From Nelumbo lutea (lineage: Eukaryota > Streptophyta > Magnoliopsida > Proteales > Nelumbonaceae), in assembly GCA_022828595.1 (NCBI GenBank), contig JAKGHH010000001.1, positions 208,134,348 through 208,198,347 of the forward strand: DNA of 64,000 bases, in the 5' to 3' direction. The translations under genes and the position numbers were made by a program. Below the pieces are notes generated by a model. It worked only from the letters and a program-made list of their open reading frames with translations. It was not told the origin of the DNA and searched no databases. How positions within the stretch are numbered: the first letter of the stretch is position 1; every line of letters starts with the position of its first letter. This document shows, in pieces, positions 41,412 through 52,599 of the stretch.

Positions 41412-43614
41412 CCATTATCGATTCTCAGACACTTAATTCTTTTTCCCTTCTAATTTTCAACTAGAGCTTTGAATTTCTTAAAATAGGAAAAAGTACCACT
41501 CTTCCTTCGGAGCATATACATCCATACTTTCCTAGAGAAATCATCAATAAAAGAGACAAGGTATAACGAACCTCCAAGAGATTCCATAGTAGCTTCCTAT
41601 GTATCAGAATGTATTAGATTTAATACCTCTCTACTTCTAGTTTTAAAAATGGGAAAACTAGATTTGTGCTCTTTCCCAAATAAACAATCTTCACAGAAAT
41701 TCAAATAAGTAGATTTTAATCCAGGAAGTAGATTTTGATCAAGAAGTACCTTAAGTCCTTGTTTGCTCATATGACCGAAACGCCTGTGCCAAGTCATGAT
41801 GGAATCGGTCACAACATTTGCAATGATGGCATCGCCAACCATGGTATCCCCGATCAAGTGGTATAGCTTTCCTTGTAATTTGCCGTTTGCAATTACCATA
41901 GCTCCTTTACTAATCTTCAATTGGCCTTTTTCTCTGAAAAACTTGTAACCATCTTCATCAAACTTTCCCAATGACAGGAGACTCTTTTGTAGTTTAGGAA
42001 CATACCATACACTAGAGATTGTAAGAGTGATGCCGTCAAACATAGTAATTCTTACATCTCCAACTCCCATTATTTTACATGTGTTGTTGTCGCCCATGTA
42101 AACAGCCCCACCATCGCACAATTGGTATGTGTAGAACCAATCTCTACACGATGTCACATGGAAAGAAGCACTAGAATCTAATATCTAGTTATGCTTTAAG
42201 TTTATACATGAGTCAATAGACAGTACCTCACCACCTTCTGATGAATCACTTCCTTCTACGATGTTTCCTTGGGAATTATTTGAAGCCGGATCTTTGTCAA
42301 AGTTGGGCCAATTTTGATATGCTTTGGATTTCCGACAATCTTTTCAAAAGGTGCCCCTTCTTACCGCAGTTCCAACACTTGAGTCATTTCTTGTTTCCTC
42401 TTGACTTGGATCTCATTTGATTTCTGTTAGAGACATTTCTCTCATTCAATCTACCTCGTACCATCATTTCATCACTTGAAGAATTCTCACCAACTTTTCT
42501 ACGAGATTCTTCCGTAAGCAACATAGAAATAGTAGATTCTAATAATAGGTCTTTAGTATTGCTCAAATTCATTATCAAACTACCCCAAGAGTCCAACGTA
42601 GAGAAAAGTGAAAGAGCAACATTTTGTTCATCATCAATACGTACCTCAACAGCTACTAATTTGCTTACTAGAGTGTTGAATTCATTCAAGTGTTCTTGCA
42701 AAGAGGCTTTATCCTTCATCCTCAGATTGTAGAGTCGTCACTAGAGAAAGATTCTATTGGACATTGATTTCCCTTCATAGAGATTCCACAGCTTGTCCCA
42801 TAAACCTTTGGCAGTGGTTTCCTCGGACACATTAAATAGAACCAAATCTTCTAAAGCAAGAAGAATATCAGCCGTGGCTATCTGGTTTTTCTTCTCAAAA
42901 TCTTCATCTTTCATATCAGCGGCCTTCTTCTCTTTTCTTTCTAAGGCAATTGCACAATCTTCTTTCACCAACACAGCATGCATCTTCAGCTTCCAGATTG
43001 CATAGTTGGATCCGTTGAATTTCAATATGTCAAATCGGGTAGAGATCAAACTTGCCATTTCAACACGTGCAATACCAGTACAGCAAATACAGATTTTTGC
43101 AGAATCCTAGAACATAACTGTGAAGCTTTGATACCAATTATTGGAATTGCATAGCGGAAATAGCGTAATCTATATGTGCACAAAAAGAAACAAAAGCAAA
43201 TAGTAATAAAGAAAGAAAGAAAAGAGAACACATGATTTACGTGGTTTGACCAAATTGCCTATGTCCATGGACAGCAGCTCAGAGCTTTCCTTCTCACTAT
43301 AAACAAGAGAAAATACAAAAATGACCACCAGAATCACACCCGTACCTAGCACCCAATACACCCAACACTTCACTCCTCTCAACCCACTGTATATACTATA
43401 CAATGAAATGAAATGGAATGGAACGAAAAATAACAAAGGAGAGACCCCTATTTATACTTGAGCTGAGAGGTATAAAGGGTGTTATAGCTAAGTAGCATTA
43501 ATCGGTGGTTTGCAAATGGTGTGCCACCAATTAAGTGGTGAATTCAGTTCGGTGGGCCACCATTTGCTTGATTCGGTGAGCCACCAACTAGCCCTCCGAT
43601 TCTGCTTTTCAACT
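41412..43614 (-). mobile_element. Copia element 2, copy B (minus strand), truncated in integrase
   Basis: The LTR is 43139-43614, with primer-binding site next to it on the minus strand (complement of ttggtatcaaagc at about 43125-43137). Gag, zinc knuckle, protease, pre-integrase and the start of integrase follow. Sequence ends abruptly after KCLRIDNG at about 41412. This copy keeps the gag-to-integrase part deleted from arm A. There is no 3' LTR on this side. It lies in arm B of the inverted duplication. Confidence 0.85.
41597..43058 (-). pseudogene. copia gag, zinc knuckle, protease and pre-integrase, frameshifted
   Basis: 42741-43058 is gag N-terminus (MASLISTRFDILKFNGSNYA). 42384-42719 continues with DKASLQEHLNEFNTLVSKLV and TISMLLTEESRR. 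The knuckle CWNCGKKGHLLK at about 42345-42385 is broken by one extra base before its last cysteine. The protease motif reads ILDSSASFHVTS near 42130-42180, where a DSG or DTG is expected. 41597-42157 gives GAVYMGDNNTCKIMGVGDVR, MTWHRRFGHMSKQGLKVL and LNFCEDCLFGKEHKSSFP, the integrase zinc-binding part. Confidence 0.85.
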
Positions 43615-43844
43615 GATCTAATTAAGTTTTGTCTTTGGATTATATGGGGCTGGGATGAGTTAGTGAAGGGGAGATTTGTAACCTTGGGTTTTGGGATAAG
43701 GCGGGCTAAGTCCTCCCTTGTTCTATGCTGTCATTTTGAGTTTAATTAATAAAAGCTTTAGATGGTCGCCCTTCCACCTCGAGTAAAGTTTGGGGCCACA
43801 AAAATGTTTCAGTAAAATTTGTTAGAAGTCGAAAAGGCTAAAAG

Positions 43845-44025
43845 AGCTAGGGGTAGACCAAAAAGAACATTGATAGTGGTAATAGTAGCAGTAGTATGAA
43901 ATGATTTAAGCATTAATAATTTAAGAGTGGTTTTAAATAGAATGGATTGAAAAAACAAGATTCATGTAACCAACCCAATATAGTTGGGATGACGCATGCA
44001 TGGATGGTGATGATGATGATGAACA
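43845..44025 (+). mobile_element. RTE-type LINE 3'-end fragment
   Basis: aggggtagaccaaaaagaac reads RGRPKRT, followed after decay by VVLNRMDWKNKIHVTNPI. It ends in atggtgatgatgatgatga. The RGRPKKT...W..RIHVADP pattern and a (TGA)n-like tail mark the 3' end of plant RTE-type LINEs. Its presence only in arm B indicates a post-duplication insertion or loss from arm A. Confidence 0.65.
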
Positions 44026-44790
44026 AAATAATTCATTAACTAATATTAATTAGTTAATAAAATGACAAAATATAATTTATATTTCATGTAATGTTACGAA
44101 ATTAACAATAAAACTGTTAAATTATTAATGATCAAATGGATAATGTATTATTTATTAAACTACAATTACTATATTATTTATTAAAGGGTTACGTTGGTTT
44201 TTAGTTTCATTTCTATTAACTTAATTTGTTAATTATAAAATCGAGTTTTCATTTAACTAGTTACTTTTAGATTAAGTATGCAATTATATTAATTATTTAG
44301 TTATTTAAATTTATGAAATACTATATATGTTTAATAATTGTTAGTGCTTTTTTATTAGTTTATTAATTAATTGAGGGTCATCTTTGGTATTTCATGAGAG
44401 AACCTCTTTGGCAATGTCAAGATAATCCTTGACCCTGAGATCACTCAATTCCTATATATCTTACGAAGCGCAAACAATTGTTAACATCCTTTTGCTTTTA
44501 AGCAATTTGGGGCGATTTTAGCGCAAGCAAACACCACATAAAACTTGTCCATGTAATGAACGGTTTTGTTAGCCCTTTTGACACATTCTTTCGCAAAACT
44601 CTGCTTGAATGTTGGAGGAAAATTCAACTAGTGTAAAGTTTGAAGGCTGTGTATATATATATATATATATAAAGGTAAGTGGCTAAGTGCCGACCTCCCT
44701 CCTCTCATATCGCAATTCTAGTTCCATAGCTATCGGAACTGGAGTATTAATTGTAGCTACAGACCTTTAATTTGCTAATTTGGTTGGACC

Positions 44791-45105
44791 ATGGGGACTA
44801 AATTTCTAATTATCTCATGTCTGTTGATTGTGGTGTCCATTGTTCAGCCAAAAGCTATTGCCGAATCTGAGTCTGAATCTACAGACTCAGACTTTCTCTC
44901 CGACTAATCCATCTGAGGGGAAAACTATCCTTGAATCTACAGACCTCAACATTAAATTCGTGGACATGCCTGGAGTTTGGCAAGTGGAAGACATGAAAGA
45001 TAAGAAGGTGCCGGAAGGCATGCGTTTGAGGCCAAGCATCTTGGTCGGAGGAGAACCGGGAAAGCCTGGTCCCGAAACTGTGAAAAACTGGTTCAAGATT
45101 AAAAA
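44791..45105 (+). pseudogene. Kunitz inhibitor pseudogene (inverted copy, internal deletion)
   Basis: The ATG at 44791 starts MGTKFLIISCLLIVVSIVQP, as in the intact gene, but after the signal peptide and AESESES the coding sequence jumps about 50 residues ahead. Frame is lost there (a stop follows soon after). The second part matches again as NPSEGKTILESTDLNIKFV and RLRPSILVGGEPGKPGPET up to NWFKI. Homology ends at about 45102, before the cysteine cluster. The promoter with TATA is retained, so a transcript is possible, but no inhibitor can be made. Confidence 0.88.
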
Positions 45106-45204
45106 ACCACTATGGGTTTTTTTTTTTTTGCATTTTATCCAACTTCTCTCTCTCTCTCTATTAACACAACCAGTATAAAATTCTTGGAGATGTATTTGGC
45201 TAGT

Positions 45205-46546
45205 GTAAGGATCGCAAAAAACCTCCCTTGAATTTTTATTTTAATAAAAATTTTTAAAGATTTTGACAAAAACCTCCCTTCCGTCAGTGGTTCAGAGAAT
45301 GGCGTGAAATCCTTCCCCCAATCTCCCCTAACTGGTTTTTCTCGTTGATTGAGTCGAAGCAACCTAAAGCCACTATTCATCTTCTTCACGGTGGCAGTGA
45401 ATAGAGTTTCAGCAATTGATCATCAGAGTGTTGAAGAGCTTAAACGACCATTAATGGCGATGACGGTTGAAGTTCGATACGAATAGACCTGCAGCAAGCC
45501 AGCAACGATTTTAGCATCCATGTCTCTGTCTATCCGTCCAAAGGGAAGAAAATGAGTGTCGATACTTTTGCCTTTTAGCCATTTTGTATTAACTTACTTG
45601 GAGGGATCTAGTCCGTTAATTAATTGCTGGTCGGCTAGGGTTTCTGCTTATGTATTTTTGGATCACGCTAATGGAACTACTACGATGATTGATGTACGAC
45701 TTCAGCTTAAAAATGAGTTCTAGCTATCGACTTGGCATCTCTGCGTCGTCTCTATGTTTGTGATCCTGTAATTAGGTGTTTGTGGGTGTATGTTGTATAA
45801 ATGTCAGAAGTTACAGCATCGAAGTCATGACGAGAGGAGCTTGCAAGCCTTGTGGAGGACACAAGGATAAGATACGCCGGCGACGGAAGGGCGGATTTTA
45901 TAGGTGTCGAGGGGATCTAAGGTTATGGTGCTGAAGTAGAGAGCCTAAAGGATCAGGTTAAAGGATTTCTGAAGTCTGTAGCTGAAATGCTTTAGGAGTT
46001 GGCCAGGGGTGACAGAGATACAGTGCAATAGATTCTTGGGAATGAGGACTTGTATATTGCTAAGAAGTTGGGAGGGTCTTGGGCAAAGTAGTGACGGACT
46101 CGTTGCCGTTGCTGCAAATTGTAGGTTTTTTTTTTTGTCCACTACTCATTTCTGTTGCTTCATGCTGGGTGGCAGCTTCAAACTGATTTTTAATAGGTTT
46201 AGCTAAAATCTGAAGTTCTCATGAAAGCTTCAAGGACGACGCCGCTGATAGTTGTTGCCACCGTGAAGAAGATGAATAATGCCTTTCAGGTTGTTCCAAC
46301 CGGGGACAGTGAGAGAAATCATTGGGGAAAGAATTTAATGTTATTCCCTTCTATTGCGACAGGAAGTGGAAGCAGGGGCAATTTCATAATTTTAATTATC
46401 AACTTTTTGTCTGAATCACTGATGGAAGGAAAGGAGGTTTTTGTCGAGATCTTTAAATATTTAGGAGAAGGTTTCGTTAAAATAAAACTACAGGGAAGAT
46501 TTTCATGATTGTCAGAAATTTTAGGGGAGATTTTTGTATTTTACCC
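45205..46546 (+). mobile_element. Mutator-like element, related copy with eroded left end
   Basis: The right end aggggagatttttgtatttt followed by accc, plus upstream ggaggtttttgtcgagatct, matches the right terminus of the 13-kb element. The left end (aaaaaacctcccttgaa, then gattttgacaaaaacctccc) matches less well. The interior shares gtgaaatccttccccc and gctgggtggcagctt with that element. Target duplication is not clear. No transposase. Confidence 0.7.
45800..46200 (+). pseudogene. Captured gene fragments inside the second Mutator-like copy
   Basis: 46040-46130 reads SSDGLVAVAANCRF, corresponding to the TIR1/AFB block [12 protein letters not shown] of the 13-kb element. Upstream (about 45930-46070) frames read EVESLKDQVKGFLKSVAEML and ILGNEDLYIAKKLGGSWAK. 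These look protein-derived, but I do not recognise the family. The cargo is therefore composite. Frames are broken. Confidence 0.5.
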
Positions 46547-47141
46547 TAAAAAAGCATTTGAGTGTTTCTTGCTATTGACAGTAACAAAATTCCTATAATG
46601 AATCCAACGTTGCTAGTTGGATGAAATTACTTTGTATTTAGTATATAAATCCATATAGCAGTTTGGAGTCTTACCTCAATGATTATGATATCTCCACCTC
46701 ATCTTATGTAAACTATTCATGTGACAACCATATAAGTGGATTGCCTAAGTAGGGGTGCCAATCATATTTGAAAATCCAATTTCAAATTTGAGACTCGACA
46801 TAAGATAATCTGTCAAATTTGGATAGACTTGATTTGATTTGATAATTATTAAAATTCCACCAATTATTTAATTCTATATATAATTTATAAAATATTTAAA
46901 TATTTTATATAATATATATAATAATTAAAATATATAAATAATTTTATATATTTATATAAATAAAACATTTATTTTATATATTTATTTATTGCTTAAAATA
47001 ATTAATCGATCAATTGATTTTCAATATCCATCAAATATAAAATTTTCTAATCAAATTCAAATTCAAATATTGACTTATCCAATTCCAATTTGATCGGTTT
47101 ACACCTCTATGCCCAAATTCATCCTAGTTGAGATGTTTTAT
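46547..47141. other. AT-rich intergenic stretch, no gene seen
   Basis: Strongly AT-rich in 46850-46990 with repeated atata/aaata words. No recognisable features. Confidence 0.5.
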
Positions 47142-47402
47142 GCATGGTTTTAAAAAATGATCCAAAAATAGAACCATTCTGGCCATCGGTTTTCGGGTTG
47201 TTGGTTCAACTATCTGGTTCGAACGAACAACCCGTTCTGACAATAAAAATTAAAAAAATAATTAAAATTAAAAAATAGTAAAAAATGTTGAACAAATCAA
47301 CGGATTGATAATTCAACCATTCGAATCAATGAATCATTGACCAATTCAACGGTTTTTGACCAAAAAACAAATTTAAAGTAGTCAATGGCGGTTGGAAAAC
47401 AT
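47142..47402. mobile_element. Small DNA element (ggttttaaaa-ended MITE), copy 2
   Basis: Inverted relative of 39728-39958: tggttttaaaaaatgatcc, cggttttcgggttgttggtt, an AT-rich core, cattgaccaattcaacggtt and tttgaccaaaaaac. Ends are roughly inverted (ggttttaaaa against attggttttc). Non-coding. Confidence 0.6.
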
Positions 47403-47849
47403 TGGTTTTCTATTTACAGGGAACTGACTCACCCATATTTCTTGTGATTAGTCTCGCTTATCACCTGAAATCTCTCAAATGTTGCATTACGGGAAACATG
47501 ACAAAAAATATTTATATATATACTAAGCATCAAATTTGACTGTGTGCCAATATATGTCTATAGCAACAGGGTTAGAAGGTTATAGAGATAGATCCTTGGC
47601 CATGAGTAAAATGTCCTCACTCCTCAGTGTAGTCTCAAGAGCTACTACAAAGAAATTCAATGACAGAAGCCCGTCAATGTATCTTGAACCATGTTGATGG
47701 ACCTTGCTTATTCTTTGGTGTAAGATTAAGCAATGTTTCTGGTCCACTGATAGAAACATTAATGCTTTATCTTACACCAGAACCACGATCATGAGCTTTC
47801 AAATCAAATATTTTATTTGTTGAATTCAAATTTTGAAAATTAATTAAGG

Positions 47850-48080
47850 TCACATTTGATTCGCTGGAATAGAGGTCTGGAATCAGAATCGGAATGGTTT
47901 ATTTCAATTCTAACTATTTGGTTGGGAGGAATCGGAATTCTATTCCCATTTCTGCTGGAATGACATTCCCCCATTTGAGAGAATGGCCATTCCCTGCCCC
48001 TTCCTTGGGAATAAAATACCATTCCTACCGATTTTAATTCTCATTCCCATTCTTGTATGAACCAAATAGACTATGGAAAT
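47850..48080. mobile_element. GGAAT-rich MITE
   Basis: A 230-bp segment built of ggaatcagaatcggaatgg on one side and its inverse (ccattcctaccgattt, attctcattcccattctt) on the other. The outer blocks cacatttgattcgctggaat and attcttgtatgaaccaaata are partly inverted. This is the appearance of a plant MITE, probably Harbinger or hAT type. The exact superfamily is uncertain. The Tat element begins just to its right. Confidence 0.5.
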
Positions 48081-48094
48081 GGATCATTCCCTCC

Positions 48095-48757
48095 TGATGA
48101 GAGGTGATTTGGCACGACCTAGTGAGAAAAGGCCACATGGATGTGATCTGCCCAGAGGGTGACAACTCAGTAAAAGGCGCGTAGTCAGCAGTTTTCAGAG
48201 CTCGGGTGTTTAGTCACCTTGGCACAAAGCCACCTCGGCATAGAGTCATCTCGGCGTAAAGGCATCTCGGCACCTAATCTAGTTCAGGGCTCAAGACCCG
48301 AAGTGACACATCATCAACTCCAAAAGCTGGCCAACAAACTCCGAACCTCACAGGATCACGTCGCATAACGGTAGGCCTTATCCTCTCCATGCCCAGATCG
48401 GGCAGAGATGATAGACTTCCTTAACTGATATGTTACTCCCCGACTAAAGCGGAAACGGATCTCATCTACTCAGGCCAAAGATCTCAGGACCGTTATGTGA
48501 GACCCAATGTAGCTTATCTATATAAGGGCAACTACCCCTCCAGGGCCCAGGGACGCGCGATTGTTTACATTCTAGCTCTCTAGCATCCAAAACTTTAGCT
48601 CGCAAACACAACATATTACTGACTTAAGCATCGGAGTGACCTCACCGGGTCTTCAACCCCGGTCTCTCTGATCCCTGTTTCACAGGTTGATCCAGCTCGC
48701 AATGTGAGCACGTCCAGACAACCCTCCAACTAGGAGCTTCTAGATCGCATATCATCA
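48095..48757 (+). repeat. 5' LTR of Tat element 1
   Basis: 663 bp, starting tgatgagaggtgatttggca. It contains the TATA-like ctatataagggcaac at about 48517-48531 and ends atcatca before the primer-binding site at 48758. The 3' LTR matches with scattered substitutions. Confidence 0.88.
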
Positions 48758-48831
48758 ATTGGCACCGTCTGTGGGAACAATCGATAGGTCATCCCAATCC
48801 TAGTTATAGTCTCAGTCTCAGTTTGAACCTC

Positions 48832-50672
48832 AATGGCATTATCCAGCCACAACAAAAAGAGTGACATGAACACTACTGGGGGCAAGAGCAGCAAACAGTT
48901 GTTCCCCAAGGACCCTTGGTAACTATTGGCCAGTTCACCATTCCCCTAACTACCTTCGGGGTCCTATCACTGTCTGTGCCCCACACTACCCAATAGGTGA
49001 GTTCCCCGCTCCCCCAGGTGAGAATCGCATTCTCGGAGGCTTCTGTGATTCCCCCGGGGGTTGGGCACTCCCAGTTCAACGATCTCATCTAGAGCATTCA
49101 AACGATGCAGATCCAAATGTAGCAGATCCATCAGTTCCAACAGTTTCAACAATACTACTTTTATCAGCAATATCGGCAATAGTTTCCACCACTACAACCA
49201 AGCCAGCTGACAAACCATCGTTAAGGGCAAATCCAGAACTAGAATCAGCACTAGGCTCACCAGAACGTTTGCTAGTCTCCCCCCCATAGTGAGAGAACTT
49301 CGCAGGTACCGGTCCTCCCTTGAGACGGACCTCACCGTGGGGCACAGTAGGCGACTAGCATACTCCCCCTAGTTCCCGAAGAGAGAGCTCGAGGGATAGG
49401 CCCGAACCTAGCTAGCCCGAGAGGCTCAGTCAACAAACTCCACATATGGATCGTTAGCTCGAGGCCCGAGGTGCGGGCTCAAGAAGAGACCCCGCGGTTC
49501 CTCGCGACAAGAAGCACCGAACACGTGACGAAGAAGAGGTGGTGAGGAAAGCCCCTAAACCACCTCGCCCTACCATTCGGAGTAAGATCGAAGTACCTGA
49601 GAATACTGAGTCTGGTAGAACAAATGCTGCACCACCAAGAAGCAGCAGTGGCGACGTCGCAAGACTCGCCGTTCACCAGTAAGGAATGATCAACCAACGA
49701 AGCCCAGCCATCCAGCAGATCAAGGTCGAGAAAGAGAGGAGGTGAGCTCAGTGGACACAAGAACAGTGCTTGCTCTTTTGAATCGGCCATCCCCCTGTCA
49801 CCCGAGGTCCTAGCTGCCCCAATGCATAAAGATTTCAAGGTACCGTCACAAGACAAGTATGATGGGTTTTTTGATCCTAACGATCACATAGACGCATTCC
49901 AATCCCAGATGCATTTCATCGAGGCCAACGATGCTTGTATGTGCATGGCTTTCTCCACCACATTTAAAGGAGTAGTTCGGACCTATTATAGAAACCTTGC
50001 GTTGGGTTCCATCAGAAGCTGGGTGCAGCTCGCGTACATGTTTACAACCCATTTCATCACTAGTAAGAAGTGTCTGAAGTCACAGGAGAACCTTCTAAAC
50101 GTGGTGCAGGGGGAAGGAGAGTCAATCCGAAGTTACATGAAAGACTTCAACGAGACATGCTTGCAGATACCGGACCTTGACCCAGCAATACGTCTCACCG
50201 CAATGTGAAAAGGAATCACTTACAAAGAGTTCAAGTGGCATGTCATGGCCAACAAGCCGAACAACATCACCGAGTTCCTCAAGTTAGCCGATCAGTTTAT
50301 CAGTACAAAAGAGGAGATAAAACAAAAAACCGACAACCAGCCAGGAGAAAAGAGGAAGAGAAAGGAAGAAGGAATGAGCAACAAAAAAAGAAAAAAAAAA
50401 GCAAGTCCCCTAAGCAAAGAAGCAAGTCCCCGAGCTCGAGGGGTAAGTCCCCCTCGCAAAGTTACAGGTCGGGTCAGCGTTCCAGGACCTTGTCCGTGGC
50501 GAGAACCAACTATACTCCCCTAAACACGAAGCGAGGAGAGATCCTAATGGCCATCAAAGACTCCTCCATCGTTAGATGGCCACCCAGGCTACGGGGAGAC
50601 CCGACGACCAGGAACCTAAATGTCTATTGTCACTTTTCCGGGGTCAGTGCCTTGATCAGCGAACCACTTTGA
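48832..50672 (+). pseudogene. Tat gag, broken
   Basis: A candidate ATG at 48832 opens a frame that soon breaks. The clear gag core is 49822-50208: KYDGFFDPNDHIDAFQSQMH, FSTTFKGVVRTYYRNLALGS and SQENLLNVVQGEGESIRSYM (retrotransposon gag domain). After a frame change comes MANKPNNITEFLKLADQFI, then a lysine/serine-rich tail and YTPLNTKRGEILMAIKDSS. No zinc knuckle was seen. Sequence then passes into the region just upstream of reverse transcriptase, so the protease is missing. Confidence 0.82.
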
Positions 50673-52500
50673 ACTCAACTTGTAAATTTCTTACTCAAAA
50701 ATCTAGATATCTTTGCTTGGTCTGTGGCGGAGATGCTCGGAATCAACCCTAAAATAATAACTCACAAACTTAATGTGGACCCTCTAGTCAGGCTAGTAAG
50801 ACAAAGAAAATGCAACCTCGTCCCGGAGCGGTGGAGGGTAGTCGGTGAGGAGGTCGGGAAGCTCCTCGCCACAGACTTTATTAGGGAAGTCCATTACTTG
50901 AGCTGGGTTGCTAACCCGATGCTGGTGAAGAAGGCCAACGTAAAGTGGCGCATGTGCATCGACTACATCGACCTGAACAGAGCCTGCTCGGAAGATTGCT
51001 TCCCACTGCCCGGAAGATTGCAACGGAAAGTGGCACGACCTCAGGGCACGAGTTGTTGAGTTTTCTAGATGCCTACTCTAGCTACAACTAAATTAGGATG
51101 GACCCAGGTGACTAGGACAAGACCGCATTTGTAACTGAACTTGGGCTATATTGTTATAAAGTTATGCCCTTTGGTTTGAAAAACGCCAGTGCAACGTTCC
51201 AGTGACTAATAAATAAAGTTTTTTAGCCATTGATTGGCAATAAAGTGGAGTGTTATGTTGATGACAAGGTCGTGAAGACCCAATTTTTAAACTCTTTATT
51301 AATTGATTTAAATGATGTTTTTCAAATTTTAAGAAAATATAATATGAAATTAAACTCGAACAAGTGCATCTTTGGATCACATCGGGTAAATTCCTAGGTT
51401 ATATAGTGAACCGGCATGGCATCAAAGCCAACCCAGAAAAAATTAAAGCTATTGTAGATATGAGACCACCCCGGAAAATAAACAAAGTCCAGAGGTTGGT
51501 TGGTCGGGTAGTCGTCCTAGGCCGATTCATGTCTAAGTCAGCAGGTCGATGCCTACCTTTCTTAAAGGCAATAGAAAAGAACGAGTATTTCGAATGGACC
51601 GAGGAGAGCCAGCTCACGCTTGACGAGTTGAAATGGTACCTAAGTATTGCTTTGGTTCTAACCCGACCTAAAGAAGGTGATGAGTCAAAGCTGTACCTCA
51701 CCGCGAGCAACGAGGTAGTCAGCTAGGTATTGATCAGAGAAGTAGATCGGGTTCAACAACCCGTCTACTATGTTAGCAAGGTTTTGTAGGATGCCAAAAC
51801 CAGGTACCTTGATATCGAGAAACTAGCACACGCGCTGGTCATAGAAGCTCGGAAACTACACCCATACTTCTAGGCCCACACTACTGTCATCCTCATCAAT
51901 AGGCCTCTGAGGCAGATTTTGCTCAAGCCCTAGGTGTCTGTAGATTAACAAAGTGGTCCATCGAACTGAGTGAATACGACATCCGATTTGAGACCCGCAG
52001 CGACCAATGCCCAAGTCTTTGCGGATTTCATTGCAGAATGCACATTCAGCACGCCGACCCCGGAATTGACTGATCCTGCCAATATGTCGGAGGCATCGAC
52101 CAGTGCGGCACCAGTCCCCATCAGGGTTGGGCCGATGTGGGCTGAGGAGCCCTAGATCCTCCACGTAGATGGCTCGTCAAATCTGTGAGGAAGTGGTGTC
52201 GGATTGATACTATAAGGGCCAAGCGAGGTGAAGCTGGAGTACGCCCTTTGGTTTAGATTCAAAGCATTGAACAACAAGGCAGAGTACAAGGCACTAATCA
52301 CCGGGCTCAACCTAGCGAAGGAGATGAGAGCCAAACACCTCATCCTATGCAGCAATTCCCAGTTGGTGGTCAGCCAGGTTAACAGTGCTTACGAGGCTCA
52401 CAACCAGACCATGGTAGCATACCTACCAAGATTAGGGAGATTCTATCAAACTTCCACTCTTGCTTCCTCGAGTAGATACTGAGGTCCAAGAACGCTGAGG
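50673..52500 (+). pseudogene. Tat pol: reverse transcriptase and two RNase H domains, broken
   Basis: Reverse transcriptase has NFLLKNLDIFAWSVAEMLGI, VANPMLVKKANVKWRMCIDY, DLNRACSEDCFPLPG, FLDAYSSYN, VMPFGLKNASATF and the catalytic ECYVDDKVVK near 51250. The first RNase H (about 51640-51980) has PVYYVSKVL, RYLDIEKLAHALVIEARKL and HPYF. The second (about 52150-52480) has ILHVDGSSN, FRFKALNNKAEYKALITGL and CSNSQLVVSQVNSAYEA. Several stops and frame changes occur (for example 51060, 51726, 52184). Confidence 0.85.
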
Positions 52501-52599
52501 ATGATGCACTATCTCAATTGGCCAGTACCAGCGAAAACACGAAGTGGGCAATATATATCAAAGACCTGCCATACCTTAGCATTCTCAGGGGGTAGAAGA

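Larger units (their letters stand above)
42715..45105. repeat. Inverted duplication, arm B
   Basis: Mirror of arm A (30170-32330): gag, copia LTR, the 43620-43793 flank, promoter with TATA at about 44650-44675, and Kunitz coding. A 396-bp segment (43794-44189), absent from arm A, contains RTE-type LINE sequence. The Kunitz coding part carries an internal deletion. Confidence 0.85.
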
